Source of the DNA: Candidatus Omnitrophota bacterium
Lineage (GTDB): Bacteria > Omnitrophota > Koll11 > Duberdicusellales > 4484-171
Direction: 5' to 3'
Assembly (NCBI GenBank): GCA_030692055.1
Contig: JAUYCY010000148.1
Coordinates: forward strand, 1 to 8,065
DNA: 8,065 nt
The notes under the pieces were generated by a model that saw only the letters and a program-made list of their open reading frames with translations, had not been told where the DNA came from and ran no database searches. The position numbers and the translations under genes were made by a program. Shown piece by piece: positions 1-5,509 of the stretch (within the stretch, counting starts at the first letter, position 1; each line of letters opens with the position of its first letter).

Positions 1-53
1 AAGCTCGTTCTGTGATTCGCCTCTTCTATCCTTCTCCTGCCTCTTCTTTTCAT
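1..53 (-). CDS. Possible 5' end of a gene leaving the left edge (basic N-terminus)
   Basis: An ATG at 51-53 on the minus strand opens a frame that stays open to the window edge, giving MKRRGRRRIEEANHRTS. AAAGG lies about 6 bases upstream and could be a ribosome-binding site. A sigma70-like promoter, a small leader frame and a terminator-like hairpin lie upstream in the same direction, which is the main reason for believing it. The visible part is only 17 codons, very basic, and matches no family I recognise. It could equally be chance. Confidence 0.25.
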   Translation of the reverse strand, partial: MKRRGRRRIEEANHRTS

Positions 54-74
54 CACATACCTTTAAATAAGAAA

Positions 75-111
75 CCCAAATCCCTGCGATTTATTCTTGC
101 AGAAATTTGGG
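75..111 (-). terminator. Terminator-like or attenuator hairpin in a leader
   Basis: The arms CCCAAAT (75-81) and ATTTGGG (105-111) pair perfectly, and inside them CTGC (84-87) pairs with GCAG (99-102) across a 2x2 internal loop. On the minus strand the hairpin is followed by TTTCTTATTT, a T-rich tail suited to intrinsic termination. It lies between the promoter at 181-209 and the possible gene at 1-53, and overlaps the end of a small leader frame. It could therefore be an attenuator. A terminator for a plus-strand gene left of the window is less likely, since that side lacks an adjacent T run. Confidence 0.45.
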
Positions 112-141
112 CCTAAAACTTTTTATGCCAACCGTTACCAT
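91..141 (-). CDS. Candidate 16-residue leader peptide
   Basis: ATG at 139-141 is preceded by AGAGG with a 6-base gap and encodes MVTVGIKSFRPKFLQE, stopping at TAA (91-93). The last codons fall inside the 5' arm and loop of the hairpin at 75-111, the arrangement expected of a translation-coupled attenuator. No run of one amino-acid codon points to a particular regulatory signal. Such a short frame can arise by chance, so this is tentative. Confidence 0.25.
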   Translation of the reverse strand: MVTVGIKSFRPKFLQE

Positions 142-180
142 AGATAACCTCTTTTTGACTTTAACCTTTAGGGGAAAATT

Positions 181-209
181 AGTTTATCACTTTTTATAGC
201 AGTTGTCAA
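181..209 (-). promoter_or_regulatory. Sigma70-type promoter reading leftward
   Basis: On the minus strand a perfect TTGACA (-35, 204-209) is separated by 17 bases from TAAACT (-10, 181-186). Transcription would start near 174 and run through the leader frame at 91-141 and the hairpin at 75-111 toward the left edge. A second TTGACA at 225-230 has no -10 box at suitable spacing. Confidence 0.5.
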
Positions 210-323
210 AATGTCCTTTATTATTGTCAATGTATTCTCTCTGGTCCTTATTGGATAAAGTTAGAACCTGTATTCAAGAGAACCAAAACACAATTTAATC
301 TATATTAATGGCACCGCGCGCGC

Positions 324-335
324 GGAGCGCGCTCC
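324..335. repeat. GC-only 12-bp perfect palindrome
   Basis: GGAGCGCGCTCC is a perfect palindrome inside an abrupt GC-rich patch that begins at about 311 after 300 bases of AT-rich DNA. It marks the outer side of the left repeat arm. Whether it belongs to the arm cannot be told, because the equivalent part of the right arm lies outside the window. Confidence 0.5.
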
Positions 336-437
336 CGTATCTTACGTGCATCGTTCGGCTTTGCTGGGGCAAAGCCTCACTTGGCGCCCCGCTGGGGCGG
401 GGCTTCTTGCTAATGTAATGCGTGTTCGGCTCGTCTT

Positions 438-473
438 GCGGCTGGCGGCTGGGTGGCGGCAGCCGCCAGCCGC
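438..473. repeat. Hairpin 1 of the left arm (13-bp perfect stem)
   Basis: GCGGCTGGCGGCT (438-450) pairs perfectly with AGCCGCCAGCCGC (461-473) around a 10-base loop. It starts on the base after conserved block A. The right arm has a perfect 10-bp hairpin of unrelated sequence at the same place (7973-7998). Confidence 0.8.
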
Positions 474-590
474 AGCGTCCTCTTTAAGAGTATCTAAAAA
501 ACTATGGTCGTCCGCTCCCGCTACCAAAATTAAAAAAATCTAGTGTCGCGGTATGCCGAGCCTCTCGCGTATGGCGCTTTAAAACCAGCA

Positions 591-619
591 GGCAAAATTT
601 GGTGCGGGCAAATTTTGCC
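591..619. repeat. Hairpin 2 of the left arm (11-bp perfect stem)
   Basis: GGCAAAATTTG (591-601) pairs perfectly with CAAATTTTGCC (609-619) around a 7-base loop. It starts 7 bases after block B ends at 583. The equivalent right-arm hairpin (7820-7851) has a GC-only stem. There is no T run after it on the plus strand, so it is not an obvious terminator. Confidence 0.75.
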
Positions 620-713
620 AAGAGAAAACCGATATTTCAAGGGGCGGAAACATTTATATTACCACAGATTACAGATAAACAACACCAAAAAAAATTCGCC
701 CATTTACACGTTA

Positions 714-755
714 GTATACCATTAAATATACCATTCAAGATGTTGGTATACCATT
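714..755 (+). repeat. Three copies of TATACCATT
   Basis: TATACCATT occurs at 715-723, 727-735 and 747-755, the first and last preceded by G. Start-to-start distances are 12 and 20 bases. The copies lie just downstream of the fic stop codon. They could be iterated protein-binding sites or simple AT-rich duplication; nothing links them to a known replication origin. Confidence 0.5.
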
Positions 756-773
756 CCGCGATTTTTGCCTAAG

Positions 774-1808
774 TTAACCTAAACGAACCCACTTAGCCGA
801 CTGCCCCTTGCCGAGGCTTTTAATCTTCTTTTCTTTTTGCATCTGAAAAAGCACCTTTTTGATCATCACCCGGCTGACGCTGGGGCAAGCACGCTCAATG
901 TCTGATATTGAAAAATTCCCGATCTGTTTCCTAATGGCATCAATAACAATTTCGGTTTTAGCTCCTCTTACAGGCTTTATGTTTCCCGCGCGTTCCTCAA
1001 ATTCCTTGTAGGCCGCTAACACCGTCCCAAGAAAATAATTAAACCACGGCGTCACATCATGCTTAGCCTCATGCCACTTCTGCGAACTCTTATTGAGCGC
1101 CTCATAATACGTCTCTTTTGATTGCTCGACGATGCGCTCAAGACTGATATATTTGCCAACCATAAACCAATGTTGATAAAGAGCAAGAAGCGTCAAAAGC
1201 CGCGACACTCTGCCGTTGCCGTCCCTGAATGGATGAATGCTCAAGAAATCAAGCACAAGACAGACAACCGCATAAAGATCAGGATATTTAAGCTGTGAAA
1301 CGCTATGCTCATAGGCAAGGCACAATTGCTTCATCATCTCCGGCGTCTTGGCGGCGCTTACCGGCTTAAAGATAACCTCAACGCTGCCGTCTGGGTGTTT
1401 GCGGATAATGTCATTGTCCTTTTCTTTCCATTTTCCCGCATCGTGCGACTCGCCACGGCAAAGCCGGTGCAATTCTTTGATCGTTTCTGGCGTTATCCGA
1501 AGGCTTTTGTGTTTGGTATGAATCAGGTCAAGCGCCTTACGGTAACCGGCGACTTCCTCCTCAGCGCGGTCGCGCGGTTTACTGTGGCCAATAACAAGCG
1601 GCTTAAGACGAGCTCGCTCAACCGTCACTCCTTCAATGCGGTTAGACGACTCCGCGCTCTCAATAAGCGCCGCCTCAAGAAGCGTCTTTAAGATCTGCGG
1701 CGACTGCTTCGCATAGAGTTCCTGCTTGCCTTTGTATTCGGATATTGAATTCATCAACCATACCGAGCTTAAGGGTAATTTCACACTTTCATGCTTAAAA
1801 GAATTCAT
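774..1808 (-). CDS. fic: Fic family protein (AMP-transferase), class II with C-terminal winged helix
   Basis: Fic enzymes transfer AMP, or sometimes another nucleotide moiety, from a nucleotide to hydroxyl side chains of target proteins in the cytoplasm. The catalytic motif HPFRDGNGRVSR is complete at residues 192-203. SNRIEG at 55-60 fits the (S/T)xxxE(G/N) inhibitory helix, placing it N-terminal to the Fic core as in class II self-inhibited enzymes. FKPVSA near 147-152 fits the target-docking flap. The last 60 residues look like a winged helix-turn-helix, so DNA binding or autoregulation is possible. At 344 residues the length is usual for this architecture. The ATG is preceded by GAGGTG with a good gap. 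It lies just after, and overlaps, a RhuM-family remnant. Its DNA is visibly GC-richer than the restriction genes, suggesting a separate origin. The target is unknown. Confidence 0.93.
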   Translation of the reverse strand: MNSFKHESVKLPLSSVWLMNSISEYKGKQELYAKQSPQILKTLLEAALIESAESSNRIEGVTVERARLKPLVIGHSKPRDRAEEEVAGYRKALDLIHTKHKSLRITPETIKELHRLCRGESHDAGKWKEKDNDIIRKHPDGSVEVIFKPVSAAKTPEMMKQLCLAYEHSVSQLKYPDLYAVVCLVLDFLSIHPFRDGNGRVSRLLTLLALYQHWFMVGKYISLERIVEQSKETYYEALNKSSQKWHEAKHDVTPWFNYFLGTVLAAYKEFEERAGNIKPVRGAKTEIVIDAIRKQIGNFSISDIERACPSVSRVMIKKVLFQMQKEKKIKSLGKGQSAKWVRLG

Positions 1809-1990
1809 TTATTTTCACCTCGCTTTTCTCTAAAGATACACTGCCTTCTTTTCGAACCATTAAGTTTTCCTTAATAGTTCCCTCCAGACTCAACTCGCCT
1901 TCCGCAAAAATACTGGCGGACTTCCAGCTTTGTTTTCCCATCTTCAGTCTGATAGAGAATAATTTCTGATTTTCTTGCTATTCCGCCCAT
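1795..1990 (-). pseudogene. RhuM-family protein remnant (internal deletion and frameshift)
   Basis: An ATG at 1990 with AGGAG 7 bases upstream begins MGGIARKSEIILYQ, continuing TEDGKTKLEVR; this matches, from memory, the start of RhuM ('virulence RhuM') family proteins. After EVR the frame goes to QYFCG and stops at 1871-1873. In another frame the text resumes as SIFAEGEL, then EGTIKENLMVRKEGS, the family stretch that normally follows the helix-turn-helix part. One out-of-frame deletion of roughly 35-40 codons at the EVR/SIF junction would explain both the missing WLTQ-type segment and the frame change. The second frame ends at 1795-1797, inside fic, and lacks the rest of the family. RhuM proteins are often found with Fic genes in defence or toxin neighbourhoods. 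The 39-residue first frame may still be translated. Confidence 0.62.
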
Positions 1991-2019
1991 TTATCAACTC
2001 CTAAAATTTTATATTTTTT

Positions 2020-2047
2020 AAAAACCCGAAGCGTCCCCTAGTTTTAA
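2020..2047 (-). repeat. Intergenic repeat copy R1
   Basis: The plus strand reads AAACCCGAAGCGTCCCCTAG followed by TTTTAA. It shares the core AACCCGAAGC(G/A)TCCC(N)TAG with copies at 2403-2430 and 3191-3222. Each copy lies in a gap between minus-strand genes. Here the arms TAAAAC and GTTTTTA could pair weakly. It is followed on the minus strand by T-rich sequence, so a decayed terminator is plausible. Confidence 0.6.
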
Positions 2048-2132
2048 ATGAATTTATGTATATTATATTACGTATATTTTTAAATTGATTATAACTATAA
2101 TAACAACAATAGGTTATATAACATTAACTTCC

Positions 2133-2155
2133 GTTGTCCGATCTTATCGGACAAC
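2133..2155. promoter_or_regulatory. Perfect 10-bp inverted repeat with 3-base centre
   Basis: GTTGTCCGAT (2133-2142) and ATCGGACAAC (2146-2155) are exact reverse complements around CTT. It starts 12 bases beyond the stop of the 54-residue gene and lies about 140 bases upstream of the RhuM/fic unit. Neither strand has a T run after it, so an intrinsic terminator is unlikely. It may be an operator for a dimeric regulator or a dispersed palindrome. Confidence 0.6.
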
Positions 2156-2166
2156 TGACAGAAAAT

Positions 2167-2331
2167 TTATCGTTCTTCTATTTCTATACTTATCTTTTCC
2201 ACTCCGGCAGGTAACTCCCGCTTTTCTTTATCATTAATCGTATATTGCCACTCGTCATAATCAAATGCTACAGCATAACAGCGAGCAACTTTTTTTCCGT
2301 CAAATTTAACTACAAATCCACCTTCGGCCAT
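2167..2331 (-). CDS. Small protein of unknown function (54 residues)
   Basis: The ATG at 2329-2331 is preceded by AGAGG with a 6-base gap. The product begins MAEGGFVVKFDGKKVARCYA and ends EKISIEIEER. Alternating hydrophobic and charged residues suggest a small beta-rich soluble protein; there is no membrane segment, Cys pair or recognisable motif apart from one Cys. It stands alone between repeat R2 plus a dispersed element upstream and a perfect palindrome downstream, so it may be its own transcription unit. I do not recognise the family. The good ribosome-binding site and natural amino-acid composition make it more likely real than not. Confidence 0.55.
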   Translation of the reverse strand: MAEGGFVVKFDGKKVARCYAVAFDYDEWQYTINDKEKRELPAGVEKISIEIEER

Positions 2332-2349
2332 AGAAAGCCTCTTTTACGT

Positions 2350-2373
2350 CATTCTGAGCGAAGCGAAGAATCC
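2350..2373. repeat. Dispersed 'ttctgagcgaagcgaagaa' element
   Basis: The plus strand carries attctgagcga then agcgaagaat, an imperfect palindrome whose ends ATTCT and AGAAT can pair. Very similar elements occur in many copies in various bacterial genomes and give rise to spurious 'HSERSEE' peptides. It sits about 20 bases upstream of the 54-residue gene, inside that gene's probable leader. With only one copy here, its dispersed nature rests on memory. Confidence 0.6.
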
Positions 2374-2402
2374 AAATCCCTTATCCGTCCTAAAGCTGCA
2401 AA

Positions 2403-2430
2403 TAAAACCCCGAAGCGTCCCTTAGTTTTA
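2403..2430 (-). repeat. Intergenic repeat copy R2
   Basis: The plus strand reads AAAACCCCGAAGCGTCCCTT then AGTTTTA. It is the second copy of the family seen at 2020-2047 and 3191-3222, with AAAAC able to pair with GTTTT at its ends. It lies between the glycosylase gene and the 54-residue gene and may act as a weak terminator for the former. Confidence 0.6.
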
Positions 2431-2508
2431 TTAGTTTTACGGCTTTTTATAGAAGACTGATATCTGTAATCTTCCTACACTCATATTATTGAAACGGAAA
2501 GTGTCTGA

Positions 2509-3132
2509 TTATTCCGGGATGGCTAACTCCAATAAGATGTCTTTAATCTTAAGCCAATCCCGCTTTTGTTCCTCAACACTCCTAGTCATCTGGGCTCTTT
2601 TTGACGTATGATAAAGAGGATAAATCCAAGGCGCGGTATCTTTGATTATGTCGCCAACATTTTCCTTTAAGGAAAACTTCTTAAGCGAAACTGAATCTTT
2701 AAAATAAAGTTTTAAAGATTTCAAAGCAACATTCCCAAGACTTATGATAAGTTTTGGCTTGAGAGCCTGTATTTGTTTCTCTAACCAAAAATTACAATTG
2801 CTAATTTCCGCGGTTGAGGGAACTTTATTCTTTAGATCTTCCCGGTCAGCATAGCAAATACAAGCATTAGTACTGAAGATCTCATGCCAAGAAAACCCTA
2901 ACTGTTCAAAACACTCCTTAAATTGTCTTGCCGTTGGGTCATTATTATCGGGAGAAATTCGATCAGAGGCGCCCGCCCCCTTCCATCCGGGCCTTTCATT
3001 GATAAACATAACCTTTATTTCTTCTTTGCCAAATCTGCTGTCAGGCCGCGGCACGCGGATTGGAATATCACCATAGCATTTCTTGCAAACCTGAGCTGCG
3101 TTAAAGATACCTTCGATTTTATATCCTCCCAT
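2509..3132 (-). CDS. Uracil-DNA glycosylase superfamily protein, Fe-S (family 4-like)
   Basis: The protein probably removes uracil or another damaged base from DNA. NERPG (45-49) stands where family 4 has GExPG; STNACICY (87-94) fits the TNxxKC region; LKPKLIISLGNVA (124-136) is the typical PkxIxxLGxxA stretch; and YHTSKR (174-179) takes the place of the HPS loop. Four cysteines at C16, C19, C93 and C113 are spaced like the 4Fe-4S ligands of family 4. The length of 207 is usual. The motif variants (N for G, HTS for HPS) suggest a divergent subgroup, so substrate is uncertain. The ATG at 3132 has no evident ribosome-binding site. The frame is open 16 codons further upstream but offers no ATG, GTG or TTG, so the true start is unclear. 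Repeat R3 separates it from the upstream nuclease. Confidence 0.82.
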   Translation of the reverse strand: MGGYKIEGIFNAAQVCKKCYGDIPIRVPRPDSRFGKEEIKVMFINERPGWKGAGASDRISPDNNDPTARQFKECFEQLGFSWHEIFSTNACICYADREDLKNKVPSTAEISNCNFWLEKQIQALKPKLIISLGNVALKSLKLYFKDSVSLKKFSLKENVGDIIKDTAPWIYPLYHTSKRAQMTRSVEEQKRDWLKIKDILLELAIPE

Positions 3133-3190
3133 ATTCCATTTATCAAGAACTACGAACCGTTTCTGTTTATCGTTACCTCATCATTTTCTT

Positions 3191-3222
3191 AAAAACCCGA
3201 AGCATCCCATAGCTTCATTTTA
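3191..3222 (-). terminator. Repeat copy R3 acting as terminator of the restriction operon
   Basis: On the minus strand GAAGC (3212-3216) and GCTTC (3199-3203) form a perfect 5-bp stem with an 8-base loop, flanked by AAAA and followed by GGGTTTTT. It begins 5 bases after the nuclease stop codon, the right place for an intrinsic terminator. It is also the third copy of the repeat seen at 2020-2047 and 2403-2430, which suggests the family is a dispersed terminator-like element. Confidence 0.55.
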
Positions 3223-3226
3223 ACAA

Positions 3227-4243
3227 TCACAAAGTTGCTTCATTTAATGTCATCTTTTCTTCAAGGCCATAGACAAATTTATCTATATTTGAAATTCTTA
3301 CTTCAAAGCCATCATTTTTTATAAATTTAAAGTAGCGTTCGGTATCAATGAAAGATTTAGGAGAAATAAACACAGCGTACGACTTAACACCATTTTTAAT
3401 ATATTCCTCAAGGTGCCTTTGCACCGAAAACGACTCTCTAATATGTTGTTGCGTACCTGTAAGTAAAGTAACTTCTATTAAAACCGTGTCCTCGTCTTCC
3501 AAGCATTCAATATCAGGATTCCCACCCGATGCAAAACTCGTCGGTAAACCCTCGTCATCCGAGACAAAATTTGGCTTCACTGTTACATTTGGTAATTTTT
3601 TAAGAATAGCCAGAGAAGTTAAAAATTCCAAACGCAAAGGCTGATCTATAATTTTCAGAATATCATCTCGGGAAGATTTTTTCTGCGCTAAATTAAGCAT
3701 TTCAGTCTTAATTACTTCCCACCCGTAATGATTTACCCATTTTTCTAGCTCTTTTCTGGTAGTTCTAATAGGTGCTTTATACACTGAAAGCGTAGCAATT
3801 AAATTGGCATCAACCACTCCCATATAATCAAAAAAATCTTTTTCAGACGTAAACTTTGGATAGGAAACATAATTTTCTAAAATATAACTTATCGCTGTTA
3901 TCTCTTTTTTATTAATGTCAATGAAACGACCGCCTCCACGCAAAGAAATTAACCCAGTTAAACGCATTTTACGAATAAAATCATCAGGGTAATCGCCTAA
4001 AATAGAATTATCATCTCGCTTAGTTTCATTGAGCAACTTATAACAAAGCTTTAAAATAGTTTCACTACTCGGAGAAAAGCCATATTTTTTACGTAATTTT
4101 TTTATTTCCCGATATAGACTATTCGCATTATCGTTTTTCCAACACAACAATAAAGGAATTTCTAATCTTGAAATGCCTGCACCATTAAAATCGGCATCTT
4201 CGTTTAAAAGTTTAATTGTCTGTATCAATAGAATTAAAGGCAC
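3227..4243 (-). CDS. AlwI/Nt.BspD6I-family type IIS restriction endonuclease, N-terminally truncated
   Basis: Family members cut DNA at a fixed distance from an asymmetric site such as GGATC or GAGTC. The C-terminal nuclease core is intact: NPDIE (D244), IEVTL (E257) and RE at E270 keep the 13+13 spacing I recall for D456, E469 and E482 of Nt.BspD6I. TGTQQ, then SFSVQRHL, then AVFISP also match the family. Residues 22-125 match its middle, linker-like part. The GTG at 4243 is not a credible native start. The same frame is open for 32 further codons (to 4339), and its RFNTWFANAFAKYQ looks like the family's text just before this region; it has no start codon and meets TGA at 4340-4342. Family members are usually about 550-600 residues, so the N-terminal specificity domain is missing. 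The methyltransferase upstream fits as its partner. Confidence 0.8.
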   Translation of the reverse strand: MPLILLIQTIKLLNEDADFNGAGISRLEIPLLLCWKNDNANSLYREIKKLRKKYGFSPSSETILKLCYKLLNETKRDDNSILGDYPDDFIRKMRLTGLISLRGGGRFIDINKKEITAISYILENYVSYPKFTSEKDFFDYMGVVDANLIATLSVYKAPIRTTRKELEKWVNHYGWEVIKTEMLNLAQKKSSRDDILKIIDQPLRLEFLTSLAILKKLPNVTVKPNFVSDDEGLPTSFASGGNPDIECLEDEDTVLIEVTLLTGTQQHIRESFSVQRHLEEYIKNGVKSYAVFISPKSFIDTERYFKFIKNDGFEVRISNIDKFVYGLEEKMTLNEATL

Positions 4244-4313
4244 ATTTTTATTTAAAACTTTACGAAACGGATTTTGACGTTGATATTTTGCAAAAGCATT
4301 AGCAAACCAAGTA

Positions 4314-4544
4314 TTAAACCTTGAACGGAGTATCCGATTTCAATAATGTAAATTCATAGTAGTTTAGTAATTCGGATAAAGTATTATGTTTTATTGAATC
4401 TTCGCCCTCTTCTGAAAAGTTGCCGAGTAATAAAAAATTGATTAGGTGTTCCCTTACAGCATCTTTGGATGTTTGATTGAGTCCAGTTGAAGCAATCTGG
4501 TCAATTTGATTATCAAATAGTGCGTAATAGTACTTTTTCGCCAT
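4314..4544 (-). CDS. 76-residue protein of unknown function, or 5' fragment of the nuclease gene
   Basis: The product begins MAKKYYYALFDNQIDQIAST and ends LLKSDTPFKV. It lies 18 bases downstream of the PLD nuclease stop and overlaps the open upstream frame of the AlwI-like nuclease. No good ribosome-binding site precedes its ATG, so translation may depend on coupling. I do not recognise it as a family. Its last residues, followed after one frame change by FNTWFANAFAKYQ, resemble the junction in Nt.BstNBI (from memory ...RRPKDVFLKQLVKWQ). It may therefore be a rearranged N-terminal piece of the nuclease gene joined by a +1 frameshift, instead of an independent gene. Charged, mostly helical composition; no membrane segment. 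Confidence 0.5.
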   Translation of the reverse strand: MAKKYYYALFDNQIDQIASTGLNQTSKDAVREHLINFLLLGNFSEEGEDSIKHNTLSELLNYYEFTLLKSDTPFKV

Positions 4545-4562
4545 ATTTTCTAAATATTTAAT

Positions 4563-5480
4563 TTATCTTCCTTGATAATTTTTACCCTTATCTGTTAAAG
4601 AATAATAAGACTTTTTACTTTTTGAACGAATAAATAAATGTATATTACTTGGATGATTGCTGTTTTCTTCGTGAGTATTAAGTTCGCCGCGAATAGAGTT
4701 TCTAAAAGTGTCCATTTTATAATTAAGATTTTTTCCTGCTACTATTTTTTCCAGTTCTTCGTAAATTTCTTGTAGTTTGACAAATTCTTCGCCTGCTTGC
4801 TGTTTATTTTTTATTACATCGATAATAAGATATTTCAATGACGGAACAGTCCCAGGCAAAAATTCCTCTCGCTTTCTAATTTGATTAACTACTCTTTGTA
4901 TGCCCTTATCTGTCGTTGCCTTTTCTTCGTTTTGCAAAAATGCCTTATAAACATCGGAATAACCTGCTAAATATTCTTCATCAGGAGAAAAAATAGAATC
5001 AGTAAATTTTACAGAATTATAAATCGCTTCAAGCTGTAAAAAATAAACTGGTTTATTTTCTCTAATGACAATATTTACCTCAAAATTTGTAAGCAATCCT
5101 CCGCGCGTAAGATTTGCACTTCCCACGATGCCCGCGGTTTCTCTTCCCCTTTCGAAGAGATAAATTTTAGGATGAAAAACTACATCCGTTTTATTATCAC
5201 CCTTATCTCCATAGCAATAAAATTTCAAGTTTTGTGCTTGCTTTTGTAAATTAATAAGATAATGCATTGATTGCGGGTCAGTCGTCTTAAAATCAAGCCC
5301 TGCTATTATTTCAACATTTCCATTATTTTTTAAACAATGATTTAAGGATTGCTCTATGACCTTAAGTCCAGAATATTTCAAAAAAGCAATTGCTATTCTC
5401 GCCGAGTTTGCATTTTGCAATTCTTGGTTTATTATATTGCCGATTGGATAATTAAGATTTGAAAGTATTTGTATTGCCAT
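4563..5480 (-). CDS. PLD-family nuclease (single HKD motif) with C-terminal winged-helix region
   Basis: One HKD motif is complete: HPK (H103, K105) followed by GSANLTRGG (G120, S121, N123) and an acidic residue in TNFE (E134). Single-motif PLD enzymes act as dimers, each subunit giving one half of the active site, and include the metal-independent restriction enzyme BfiI. Residues 1-165 form the PLD fold. Residues 212-305 look like a winged helix-turn-helix ending YYSLTDKGKNYQGR, suited to DNA binding. At 305 residues it is near the size of PLD-type restriction proteins such as the NgoFVII group. The ATG is 29 bases after the methyltransferase stop, so the genes are probably co-transcribed. 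It may be a second restriction nuclease of the locus or an accessory defence nuclease. The gene appears intact. Confidence 0.82.
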   Translation of the reverse strand: MAIQILSNLNYPIGNIINQELQNANSARIAIAFLKYSGLKVIEQSLNHCLKNNGNVEIIAGLDFKTTDPQSMHYLINLQKQAQNLKFYCYGDKGDNKTDVVFHPKIYLFERGRETAGIVGSANLTRGGLLTNFEVNIVIRENKPVYFLQLEAIYNSVKFTDSIFSPDEEYLAGYSDVYKAFLQNEEKATTDKGIQRVVNQIRKREEFLPGTVPSLKYLIIDVIKNKQQAGEEFVKLQEIYEELEKIVAGKNLNYKMDTFRNSIRGELNTHEENSNHPSNIHLFIRSKSKKSYYSLTDKGKNYQGR

Positions 5481-5509
5481 AATTATTTTAAATAAGGCTT
5501 ATTAGTTAG

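Larger units (their letters stand above)
365..619 (+). repeat. Left arm of a modular GC-rich inverted repeat
   Basis: This arm matches, in reverse complement, the sequence at the right end of the window (7820-8065). Conserved blocks in order are: block A (402-437; 34 of 36 bases identical to 7998-8033), GCGTCC (475-480; 7967-7972), GGTcGTCCGCT (506-516; 7934-7944 with one difference) and block B (552-583; 28 of 32 identical to 7862-7893), whose core is TATGCCGAGCCTCTCGCGT. A perfect hairpin follows A directly and another follows B by about 20 bases. The short frames read across it (plus strand, 346-725) are not convincing genes. Its function is unknown; candidates are a structured RNA, a mobile-element end or a dispersed repeat. 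Confidence 0.75.

Noticed and set aside
346..725. Plus-strand frames of 65 and 60 residues across the left arm
   Set aside because: They run through GC hairpins and repeat blocks, lack good ribosome-binding sites and resemble no protein. The RYAEPLA text shared with the right arm reflects conserved block B, not a gene.
1305..1691. Plus-strand 128-residue frame
   Set aside because: It lies wholly inside fic on the opposite strand and has no family features.
2245..2460. Plus-strand 71-residue frame containing HSERSEE
   Set aside because: It is the known artefact of the dispersed 'gagcgaagcgaagaa' element and overlaps the better-supported 54-residue minus-strand gene.
2020..3222. Integron attC sites in the three intergenic repeats
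   Set aside because: They lack the GTTRRRY/RYYYAAC core pairs, and no integron integrase is present.
2923..3644. Plus-strand frames of 89 and 98 residues
   Set aside because: They are antisense to the glycosylase and AlwI-like genes, whose motifs are clear.
5491..5503. AATAAG-G-CTTATT palindrome between the methyltransferase and PLD genes
   Set aside because: It is short and AT-rich, with no T run directly after it; chance is sufficient.
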